Positions 1-6,642 of a stretch of 11,924 nucleotides of DNA are shown here, piece after piece. Numbering within the stretch: position 1 is the stretch's first letter; each line of letters opens with the position of its first letter. A program made the translations under genes and the position numbers. The notes below the pieces were generated by a model, which worked only from the letters and a program-made list of their open reading frames with translations, had not been told where the DNA came from and made no database searches. Origin of the DNA: GCA-2733415 sp964635575 (lineage in GTDB: Bacteria > Bacteroidota > Bacteroidia > Flavobacteriales > Flavobacteriaceae); assembly GCA_964635575.1 (NCBI GenBank), contig CAZWNY010000057.1, positions 1 through 11,924 on the forward strand, given 5' to 3'.

Positions 1-1189
1 GAAAAAAAACATAATAATAGTATTAATCAGTTTGTTTTCCATAAAAGCAAATGCACAAACAGTAATACCGTATAATAATGACACACGAGTAATTACAACA
101 GGTACTGCATTTTTACTAATCGCTTCAGATGCTCGCGCAGGAGGCGTGGGTGACCAAGGTGTAGCAACTGCTCCAGACGCATATTCACAACAATGGAACT
201 TATCAAAATATGCCTTTGCAGAAAAAAAACAAGGAATATCAATGAGTTACACTCCATATTTAACAGAACTTGTAAACGATATTTTTCTAAGCAATGTAGG
301 TTATTACAACAAACTAACTGAAAGAAGCGCAGTATCTGCAAGCTTTAGATATTTTAGCTTAGGAGAGGTGCAATTTACCGATAATTTAGGCAATAATACT
401 TCATTAGAAAAACCAAATGAATTTACTGTTGATTTAGGTTATTCTTTAAAGCTAAGTAATCAAATAGCTATGGGTGTTGCTTTACGTTATTTGCGATCAG
501 ACTTACAACTAGGTCGTACACAAGGCCTAGAAGGAGCTTCTGGCGCAGGAGCAGCAAGTACTTTTTCGGTAGACATAGGAGCTTATTATCAATCTGAAGA
601 AAAAGCATACAACACTTTTAATGGCAAATGGCGTGCAGGAGCGGCAATACAAAATTTAGGTCCAAAAATTAAATATGATGACGGAGGAAGAGAAAACTTT
701 TTACCAACAACATTCCGTTTAGGCGCAGGATTCGATTTTATTTTAGACAAAGCAAGCACTATTGCAGTAACCCTAGAAACCACCAAACTTTTAGTGCCAA
801 CACCACCTATTTACGGATTTGAAGACACTGATAATGATGGAATAAAAGATGCAAACGAACCTACAGTAATTGTAGAAGGGAAAGACCCTGATGTAAACTT
901 TTATTCAGCTGTTTTTTCATCATTTAGTGATTCACCTGGAGGGTTTAGTGAAGAAATGCAAGAATTCACCTACTCTATAGGAGCAGAATATCAATACCAA
1001 GATTCATTTGCTTTCCGTTTAGGCTATTTTAATGAACATGTAAACAAAGGTGCTCGTAAATTTTTTACTTTAGGAGCGGGATTCAAATACAATGTAATTA
1101 GCATTGATCTTTCGTATTTAATTACAGCATCAAAAGTACCAAGCCCTTTAGAAAACACCTTACGTTTTTCGTTAGCATTTAATCTCTAA
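1..1189 (+). CDS. porV: PorV (LptO), type IX secretion system outer-membrane protein; first two bases of start codon off-window
   Basis: PorV is an outer-membrane beta-barrel of the FadL type. It binds cargo carrying T9SS C-terminal signals at the SprA translocon and shuttles it to the PorU sortase. The N-terminal block (VITTGTAFLLIASDARAGG, then GDQGVATAPDAYSQQWN) is highly characteristic of PorV, as is the C-terminal barrel (SIGAEYQYQDSFAFRLGYF, then KFFTLGAGFKYN). The first internal start available is TTG at 32, but the same frame is open back to base 1 and reads KKNIIIVLISLFSIKANAQ. That is a lysine-led signal peptide with an ANA|Q cleavage site, so the real start is almost certainly an ATG whose G is base 1, giving about 396 residues. 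An acidic loop with sequence DTDNDGIKDANE (824-859) lies between predicted strands and resembles an EF-hand/TSP3 calcium loop. In flavobacteria porV usually follows porU, which would lie just left of the window. Identity is confident; the exact start is inferred. Confidence 0.93.
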   Translation, partial: KKNIIIVLISLFSIKANAQTVIPYNNDTRVITTGTAFLLIASDARAGGVGDQGVATAPDAYSQQWNLSKYAFAEKKQGISMSYTPYLTELVNDIFLSNVGYYNKLTERSAVSASFRYFSLGEVQFTDNLGNNTSLEKPNEFTVDLGYSLKLSNQIAMGVALRYLRSDLQLGRTQGLEGASGAGAASTFSVDIGAYYQSEEKAYNTFNGKWRAGAAIQNLGPKIKYDDGGRENFLPTTFRLGAGFDFILDKASTIAVTLETTKLLVPTPPIYGFEDTDNDGIKDANEPTVIVEGKDPDVNFYSAVFSSFSDSPGGFSEEMQEFTYSIGAEYQYQDSFAFRLGYFNEHVNKGARKFFTLGAGFKYNVISIDLSYLITASKVPSPLENTLRFSLAFNL

Positions 1190-1221
1190 AAACAGATAAA
1201 CGCTAGTTATATCTGTTTTTA
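1187..1221 (+). terminator. Hairpin overlapping the porV stop codon
   Basis: Bases 1188-1198 (AAAAACAGATA) pair perfectly with 1210-1220 (TATCTGTTTTT), and the T/A pair 1187/1221 extends the stem to 12 bp around an 11-base loop. The left arm contains the porV TAA and the right arm ends in five T residues, so the structure fits an intrinsic terminator. The A-run before the stem and T-run after it mean it could act in both directions. It leaves only 11 bases before the cdd ATG. The stem is AT-rich with just two G-C pairs (C1193-G1215 and G1195-C1213), so its strength is uncertain. Confidence 0.6.
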
Positions 1222-1232
1222 AATACTATATA

Positions 1233-1715
1233 ATGAAAGAACTAAAAATAAATACAACCTTTACAGTGTATCAACAGTTGTCGGAACTTCCTTCAACTGT
1301 TTTTTCGCTAATGCAAACAGCAATAAAAGCTAGAAACAATGCATATTCACCGTACTCTAAATTTAATGTAGGAGCAGCAATTTTATTAAACAATGGAGAG
1401 GTTGTAATCGGTTCTAATCAAGAAAATGCAGCATACCCGTCAGGATTATGCGCAGAACGTGTCGCTATTTTTCAAGCAGGAGCTTTATACCCTAATGTAG
1501 TTATAAAGGTGATGGCAATAACCGCTACCTCACAAAAGCAAAAAACAAAAACACCAATACCACCTTGTGGCTCTTGTAGACAAGCAATATCTGAATATGA
1601 AGGAAAACAAAACGAAAACATTATACTTTATTTTATGGGTGAAGAAGGAGAAGTAATCAAATCTAATTCACTTTCCGATTTATTACCACTTTCTTTTGAC
1701 AAAAAACACCTCTAA
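1233..1715 (+). CDS. cdd: Cytidine deaminase, small zinc-dependent type
   Basis: The enzyme hydrolytically deaminates cytidine and deoxycytidine to uridine and deoxyuridine in the cytoplasmic pyrimidine salvage pathway. All key elements are visible in the 160-residue product: FNVGAA (44-49), the ribose-binding NxEN motif (N62, E64, N65), the SGLCAER motif with zinc ligand Cys73 and catalytic Glu75, and PCGSCRQ with zinc ligands Cys112 and Cys115. Three cysteine ligands and this size indicate the homotetrameric class rather than the larger dimeric E. coli type. About 25 residues at the N-terminus extend beyond the shortest family members. The ATG at 1233 lies 11 bases past the porV hairpin, with no Shine-Dalgarno sequence. 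Either read-through from porV or a very short leader must drive it. It sits between porV and pdhA without an obvious functional link to either. Confidence 0.95.
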   Translation: MKELKINTTFTVYQQLSELPSTVFSLMQTAIKARNNAYSPYSKFNVGAAILLNNGEVVIGSNQENAAYPSGLCAERVAIFQAGALYPNVVIKVMAITATSQKQKTKTPIPPCGSCRQAISEYEGKQNENIILYFMGEEGEVIKSNSLSDLLPLSFDKKHL

Positions 1716-1793
1716 ACTTACCTTTTTCACTTATTTGATAAAAATTAAACTATTTTTCTTTATAAACAATTTTTTTCATTCATTCTGAAAGAT

Positions 1794-1801
1794 TACTTTT
1801 G
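1794..1801 (+). promoter_or_regulatory. Candidate Bacteroidota -7 element upstream of pdhA
   Basis: TACTTTTG matches the TAnnTTTG -7 consensus of the Bacteroidota primary sigma factor exactly and would give a leader of roughly 50 bases before the pdhA ATG at 1857. The upstream -33 region (around 1770-1776) is a T-run rather than a clean TTTG. A weaker one-mismatch copy, TATACTTG, lies at 1802-1809. In such AT-rich DNA a single 8-mer can occur by chance; its position in the 141-base cdd-pdhA gap is the main support. Confidence 0.5.
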
Positions 1802-1856
1802 TATACTTGTATGATTTTTACAACACCTATATTTTAAAACTTCAATCTAAGAAGAT

Positions 1857-2855
1857 ATGAAAAAAATAACCAAAGCAACCTATTTAAAGTGGTATGAAGA
1901 CATGCTGTTTTGGAGAAAATTTGAAGACAAACTAGCATCTGTTTATATTCAACAAAAAGTTAGAGGGTTTTTACATTTATACAACGGCCAAGAAGCTGTA
2001 TTAGCAGGAGCGTTACATGTAATGGATTTATCAAAAGACAAAATGATAACCGCTTACCGAAACCACGTACAACCAATAGGAATGGGAGTCGACCCTAAGC
2101 GTATTATGGCAGAATTATATGGTAAAGTTACCGGAACTTCAAAAGGAATGGGAGGCTCTATGCATATTTTTTCTAAAGAAAAAGGTTTTTACGGAGGTCA
2201 CGGTATTGTAGGTGGTCAAATACCGTTAGGCGCAGGTATGGCATTTGGAGACAAATACCATAACACAGGAGCTGTAACACTATGTTACTTTGGTGATGGC
2301 GCTGCAAGACAAGGCTCATTACACGAAACTTTTAATATGGCAATGAATTGGAAATTACCAGTTGTATTTATTGTAGAAAACAATAACTATGCAATGGGTA
2401 CTTCCGTAGAAAGAACAGCAAACCATACCGATATTTACAAATTAGGTTTAGGCTATGAAATGCCATGTAGAGCTGTAGATGGAATGGATCCTGTTGCAGT
2501 AGCCAAAGAAATGGATATTGCAATGAAACACGCTCGTAACGGTAACGGACCCACATTTTTAGAAATGAAAACATACCGTTACAGAGGTCATTCAATGAGT
2601 GATGCACAACAATATAGAACTAAAGAAGAGGTTGCAGAATACAAAAAAATAGATCCTATTAAAACCACTAAAGACATTATCTTAAAAGAAAAATACGCAA
2701 CGGAAGAAGAATTAGCAGAAATTGACAAACGCGTTAAAGCTTTAGTTAAAGAATGTGAAGAATTTGCAGAAGCATCAGATTTCCCAGAAATTCCACAACT
2801 TTATGATATGGTTTACGACCAAGAAGATTATCCATTTATCCCACATAAATTATAA
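1857..2855 (+). CDS. pdhA: Pyruvate dehydrogenase E1 component, alpha subunit
   Basis: This is the thiamine-diphosphate-binding subunit of the E1 heterotetramer, which decarboxylates pyruvate and transfers the two-carbon unit to the lipoyl groups of E2. The 332-residue product has the family hallmarks: the YRNHVQPIGMG region (67-77), GKVTGTSKGMGGSMH (89-103), the ThDP/Mg motif from GDG at 146-148 to the ENNNY at 174-178, and the phosphorylation-loop segment RYRGHSMSDAQQYR (241-254). The length is normal for a bacterial E1 alpha and no catalytic segment is missing. The gene ends 3 bases before pdhC, so the two are almost certainly translated from one transcript. The E1 beta gene that must complete the enzyme is not adjacent and no fused beta domain is present, so it should be encoded elsewhere. 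Pyruvate rather than branched-chain 2-oxoacid specificity is inferred from overall similarity and the E2 partner. Confidence 0.95.
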   Translation: MKKITKATYLKWYEDMLFWRKFEDKLASVYIQQKVRGFLHLYNGQEAVLAGALHVMDLSKDKMITAYRNHVQPIGMGVDPKRIMAELYGKVTGTSKGMGGSMHIFSKEKGFYGGHGIVGGQIPLGAGMAFGDKYHNTGAVTLCYFGDGAARQGSLHETFNMAMNWKLPVVFIVENNNYAMGTSVERTANHTDIYKLGLGYEMPCRAVDGMDPVAVAKEMDIAMKHARNGNGPTFLEMKTYRYRGHSMSDAQQYRTKEEVAEYKKIDPIKTTKDIILKEKYATEEELAEIDKRVKALVKECEEFAEASDFPEIPQLYDMVYDQEDYPFIPHKL

Positions 2856-2858
2856 ACT

Positions 2859-4430
2859 ATGGCAACAATAATTAATATGCCACGTTTAAGTGACACCATG
2901 GAAGAAGGTGTTGTGGCAACTTGGTTAAAACAAGTAGGAGACAAAATTGAAGAAGGAGATATTTTAGCAGAAATAGAAACCGATAAAGCTACAATGGAAT
3001 TTGAATCTTTTCATGAAGGTGTGTTATTACACATTGGAATACAAGAAGGAGAAACAGCTCCTGTAGATACTTTACTAGCAATAGTTGGAGAGGCAGGAGA
3101 AGATATTTCGGCATTACTAAATGGTGCAGCACCAAAAATTGAAGTTTCAAAAACTAAAAAAGAAGTTCCTGCAAAAATATTAAGTACAGTTACAATTCCT
3201 GAAGGAGTAACAGTAGTTACTATGCCACGTTTAAGTGATACAATGACAGATGGTACCGTAGCAACATGGTTAAAAAAAATTGGAGATAGCGTAGAAGAAG
3301 GAGATATTTTAGCAGAAATAGAAACCGATAAAGCTACAATGGAATTTGAATCTTTTCAAGAAGGCACTCTTTTATATATTGGCCTACAAGAAGGAGAAAC
3401 AGCTCCTGTAGATAGTGTATTGGCTATTATTGGACCAGCAGGGACAAATGTTACCGATTTAGCTAAAAATTATACTAAAGAAGAAAAACAAGCAACTCCA
3501 AAAGCTGAAGTTTCAGATACTAAAAAAGAAGAGAAAACTAAACTTTCAAAAAAAGTAACTACAAGCATTACATCAACAGAACGCATATTTGCATCACCGT
3601 TAGCTAAAAAAATAGCAAAAGATAAAAGTATAAATCTATCTAATATAAAAGGTTCTGGAGAAAACGGAAGGATTATTAAAAAAGATGTTGAAAACTACAC
3701 ATCATCATCAAGTGCTACAAATATAGGAGTATTTGTTCCCTCAGGAGAAGAAAAAACAGAAGACATTGCAAACTCACAAATGAGAAAAGTAATTGCCCGT
3801 AGATTAGGAGAATCTAAATTTACCGCACCGCATTATTACCTAAACGTGGAATTTGACATGGAAAACGCAATTGCTTTTAGACAACAATTTAACACCATAC
3901 CAGATGTTAAAATATCATATAATGACATGATTGTAAAAGCATGTGCATTAGCATTAAAAAAACATCCGCAAGTAAACTCGCAATGGTTTGACACGCATAT
4001 ACAAATAAACCATCACGTAAATATTGGTGTAGCGGTAGCGGTAGAAGATGGATTAGTAGTACCTGTTGTTCCGTTTGCAAATGAAAAAACATTGCCGCAA
4101 ATTGGAGCAGAAGTAAAAGACTATGCAGTACGTGCAAGAAAAAAGAAATTAACTCCACAAGAAATGGATGGAAGCACATTTACCATATCTAACTTAGGAA
4201 TGTTTGGCATAGAGAGTTTTACATCAATAATAAACCAACCAAATTCATCTATTTTATCGGTAGGTGCTATTGTAGAAAAACCAGTAATAAAAAACGGTCA
4301 AATAATAACTGGAAACACCATGAAATTAACTTTAGCTTGTGACCATAGAACAGTAGATGGTGCAACAGGAGCGCAATTTTTACAAACCTTAAAAGAATAT
4401 ATTGAAAACCCTGTTACCATGTTGGTGTAA
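2859..4430 (+). CDS. pdhC: Dihydrolipoamide acetyltransferase, PDH E2, with two lipoyl domains
   Basis: E2 forms the core of the pyruvate dehydrogenase complex and passes acetyl groups from lipoyl lysine to CoA. The 523-residue product contains, in order: lipoyl domain 1 (about 1-78, lipoylated Lys43 in ETDKATMEF), a short linker, lipoyl domain 2 (about 116-195, Lys158 in the identical ETDKATMEF), a charged Lys/Glu-rich linker (205-240), the peripheral subunit-binding domain (about 243-280, FASPLAKKIAKD to GRIIKKDVENY), a Ser-rich linker, and the catalytic domain (about 300-523) with the active-site DHRTVDG motif (His496, Asp500). The two lipoyl domains are exactly 115 residues apart and share long perfect DNA repeats. 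The start at 2859 follows the pdhA stop by 3 bases and gives the standard lipoyl-domain N-terminus (TIINMPRLSDTM). A strong terminator follows. Confidence 0.95.
   Translation: MATIINMPRLSDTMEEGVVATWLKQVGDKIEEGDILAEIETDKATMEFESFHEGVLLHIGIQEGETAPVDTLLAIVGEAGEDISALLNGAAPKIEVSKTKKEVPAKILSTVTIPEGVTVVTMPRLSDTMTDGTVATWLKKIGDSVEEGDILAEIETDKATMEFESFQEGTLLYIGLQEGETAPVDSVLAIIGPAGTNVTDLAKNYTKEEKQATPKAEVSDTKKEEKTKLSKKVTTSITSTERIFASPLAKKIAKDKSINLSNIKGSGENGRIIKKDVENYTSSSSATNIGVFVPSGEEKTEDIANSQMRKVIARRLGESKFTAPHYYLNVEFDMENAIAFRQQFNTIPDVKISYNDMIVKACALALKKHPQVNSQWFDTHIQINHHVNIGVAVAVEDGLVVPVVPFANEKTLPQIGAEVKDYAVRARKKKLTPQEMDGSTFTISNLGMFGIESFTSIINQPNSSILSVGAIVEKPVIKNGQIITGNTMKLTLACDHRTVDGATGAQFLQTLKEYIENPVTMLV
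2949..3013 (+). repeat. 65-bp perfect direct repeat, copy 1 (lipoyl domain 1)
   Basis: This stretch is identical base for base to 3294-3358, at an offset of 345 bp. It encodes the EEGDILAEI-ETDKATMEF-ESF segment carrying the lipoylation lysine. Two further exact blocks occur at the same offset: 30 bp (3040-3069 with 3385-3414) and 18 bp (2876-2893 with 3221-3238). The remaining lipoyl-domain DNA has diverged at synonymous and non-synonymous sites. Confidence 0.95.
3294..3358 (+). repeat. 65-bp perfect direct repeat, copy 2 (lipoyl domain 2)
   Basis: This is the second copy of the 2949-3013 block, covering the lipoylation site around Lys158. Identity at third codon positions as well as at the protein level suggests recent gene conversion or recombination between the domains rather than protein-level constraint alone. 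Recombination between copies would delete or add exactly one 115-residue domain in frame. Confidence 0.95.
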
Positions 4431-4463
4431 TCAATATATTTTGATTTGTATTATAAAACATAT

Positions 4464-4507
4464 AAGGAAAAGGGGTTACTGCAAATGCAGCAAGCCCTTT
4501 CCCTTTT
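4464..4507 (+). terminator. Long hairpin terminator after pdhC
   Basis: The left arm 4464-4482 pairs with the right arm 4487-4505 around a four-base AAAT loop (4483-4486). It has 16 base pairs in blocks CTGC/GCAG, TT/AA, AAAGGG/CCCTTT and AAGG/CCTT, separated by three single mismatches. A run of four T follows (4504-4507, partly in the stem). It begins 34 bases after the pdhC stop. This is the most convincing terminator in the window and marks the end of the pdhA-pdhC unit. Confidence 0.8.
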
Positions 4508-4533
4508 AACAACACTTTAAACATAAAATGAAG

Positions 4534-4561
4534 TTTGTTTTTTATATTTCGCTTACATTTG
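4534..4561 (+). promoter_or_regulatory. Candidate promoter for the porin gene
   Basis: TTTG at 4534-4537 (-33 element) is followed after 16 bases by TACATTTG at 4554-4561, an exact TAnnTTTG -7 match. Spacing is slightly short of the usual 17-23. It lies just past the pdhC terminator and would give a leader of about 60 bases before the GTG at 4627. Confidence 0.6.
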
Positions 4562-4626
4562 TAGATAAATAAAATTGTAGTTGATATTCTTTTAAATCAC
4601 CAGCCCAAACGATTAAACAAAAAACA

Positions 4627-6606
4627 GTGAAACATTTATATATTTTATGTATTATTTTGTGTAGCTCAATAGCTTTACAAGCACAAAAAAAAGAAGGAAA
4701 ACTCCCTCAAAAAGAAGGAAAAGAACTTTTATTGAAAAAAAAAGACCCTAACAACCGAAATTCTAAAAGTCGTAACGAAAAATCAACCAACACAGTACAA
4801 CTAGATACCAAAGCATCAGACTATAAAATAATTTCAATAGAAAAAGACACTACTTTTATAGACACTACATTAAGTATTAAAAAAGAATATCAGTTTAATT
4901 ATTTGCGTAAAGATTATTTTGAACTCTTGCCTTTTTCAAATTCTGGAAGTGTCTTTAATGTATTGGGGCATGATTTTTCTGCCGAAAAAAACACTTTTTC
5001 ATTATTCGGAGCACGTGCAAAACATATTGATTTTACAACTGCAAACGACATTAAGTATTATCATGTTCCCACACCTTTAACCGAAATGTTTTTTAAAACC
5101 ACAATGGAACAAGGACAATTAGCCCAAGTTTTTTTTACCGTAAACACCAAACCTAATTTAAATATAGCGGTTTCTTATAAAGGATTACGGTCTATCGGAA
5201 AATATAGACATGAAAAAGCAGAAGCAAGTAGCTTTAAAACATCTGTAAACTATAACACAAAAAATAATAGATATTTTATAAAAGCACATGTCGTAATACA
5301 AAGTGTAGCTAATCAGGAAAATGGAGGAATTACTCCACAAGGAATAATCGATTATGAAAATAGAAATGAAGAATTTTTAGATCGTGCTCGTTTTGATGTT
5401 AATCTCATAGGTGCAAACAGTAAATTGTCGACCAAACGCTTCTATATAAATCATTATTACAATGTATTTAAAAAACAAGATTCACTTAACAAATCGACAT
5501 TGAATATTGGGCATATTAGTAATTTAGAAGACACTAAATATTTATTTAATCACGCTAAGGTTAGTGATTTTTTCGGAGATGCTTTTGCTGTTTCTACAAA
5601 AGATGAAGTGCGCTTAGAAAATTTTTATAATGAAGGATACGCTTCTTTTTATAAAAACAAAATAGGTGTGCTTACTGCTAAAATTGGCTATACCGATTAT
5701 AATTACGGATACAGTCGAATTACAAACCTAACATCAGGAAGTATTCCTAATCGTTTAAAAAGCGGATTTGCATCTTACGGGCTTGCCTATAAAAATAATT
5801 TTAAAAAATTAAGCATACAATCTAATTTTACCGCCAACCTATCTAATGAAGAAAAAGGAAGCTTTTTTGAAGTAAAATTAGATTATCTAGTAAAAAAAGA
5901 CATTCGTGTAAGTACAAAAATTACAACAAAAGATGCATTGCCAAATTTTAATTATCGCTTATATCAAAGTAATTACAAAAACTATAATTGGTACAATTCT
6001 GATTTTTTAAACACCAAAACTCATTTTATTAGCGGCACAATAGATGCTGAAAAATACGCGAAAATTTCGGCAAGTATGAGTACTCTTGAAAACTACACCT
6101 ATTTTGGGTTAAATACTTTAGACGAAGTACAACCTTTTCAAACTAATGATGCAGTTACTTACCTAAAAATTAATGTGCAAAAAGAAATTAAATTTTTACG
6201 TAATTTTGCTTTGGACAATACATTACAATACCAAAAAGTAACTCAAAATGAACCTGCTTTATTTGTGCCTAAATACATTATAAGAAGTACTCTATATTAC
6301 CAAAATACATTTTTTAAAAAGAATTTATTTTTACAAACAGGAATTATTTTTAATTACTTCGGAAAATATAAAATGAATGCTTATGATCCGCTTTTAGGTG
6401 AGTTTTACACACAAACTACACAAGAATTTGGAGAACAACCAAGAGTAGATTTATTTATAAATAGTAAAATACGAAGCGCACGTATTTATCTTAAAGCAGA
6501 GCAGATAAACACCTTATTTACAGGAAATACATTTTATAGCGCACCTAATTATCCATATAGAGATTTTATTATTCGGTTTGGCTTTGTGTGGAACTTTTAT
6601 TTATAG
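4627..6606 (+). CDS. Putative porin, Porin_10-type outer-membrane beta-barrel
   Basis: The product (659 residues) is an exported outer-membrane barrel of the Bacteroidota 'putative porin' type; substrate unknown. It starts at GTG 4627, supported by an immediate signal peptide (MKHLYILCIILCSSIALQAQ, cleavage near Ala19-Gln20) and the lack of any better in-frame start. A lysine-rich, probably unstructured stretch (21-54, with KEGK repeated) follows. The family-like region is about 88-200: YQFNYLRKDYFELLPFSNSG, VPTPLTEMFFKTT (147-159), EQGQ (161-164) and SYKGLRSIGKY (183-193). The remainder is alternating aromatic/polar strands rich in Tyr, Asn and Phe. The chain ends with IIRFGFVWNFYL, a terminal beta-strand rich in aromatic residues and expected for barrel assembly. 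It appears to be a single-gene unit with its own promoter and converges on the TonB-receptor-type gene across 36 bases. Family assignment is by pattern recognition; a pore function is inferred from the family name only. Confidence 0.85.
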   Translation: MKHLYILCIILCSSIALQAQKKEGKLPQKEGKELLLKKKDPNNRNSKSRNEKSTNTVQLDTKASDYKIISIEKDTTFIDTTLSIKKEYQFNYLRKDYFELLPFSNSGSVFNVLGHDFSAEKNTFSLFGARAKHIDFTTANDIKYYHVPTPLTEMFFKTTMEQGQLAQVFFTVNTKPNLNIAVSYKGLRSIGKYRHEKAEASSFKTSVNYNTKNNRYFIKAHVVIQSVANQENGGITPQGIIDYENRNEEFLDRARFDVNLIGANSKLSTKRFYINHYYNVFKKQDSLNKSTLNIGHISNLEDTKYLFNHAKVSDFFGDAFAVSTKDEVRLENFYNEGYASFYKNKIGVLTAKIGYTDYNYGYSRITNLTSGSIPNRLKSGFASYGLAYKNNFKKLSIQSNFTANLSNEEKGSFFEVKLDYLVKKDIRVSTKITTKDALPNFNYRLYQSNYKNYNWYNSDFLNTKTHFISGTIDAEKYAKISASMSTLENYTYFGLNTLDEVQPFQTNDAVTYLKINVQKEIKFLRNFALDNTLQYQKVTQNEPALFVPKYIIRSTLYYQNTFFKKNLFLQTGIIFNYFGKYKMNAYDPLLGEFYTQTTQEFGEQPRVDLFINSKIRSARIYLKAEQINTLFTGNTFYSAPNYPYRDFIIRFGFVWNFYL

Positions 6607-6642
6607 TTAAAAAAATTATATTCACGTTAGATTTTATCTGTA

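Noticed and set aside
32..34. TTG as the start of porV
   Set aside because: The frame is open to base 1 and encodes a proper lysine-led signal peptide; TTG 32 would cut it in half.
1716..1793. Terminator after cdd
   Set aside because: The A- and T-rich runs around 1737-1762 pair only with several mismatches; no credible hairpin.
6607..6642. Bidirectional terminator in the convergent spacer
   Set aside because: Only weak A/T complementarity is visible in the 36 bases; no stem with a G-C core.
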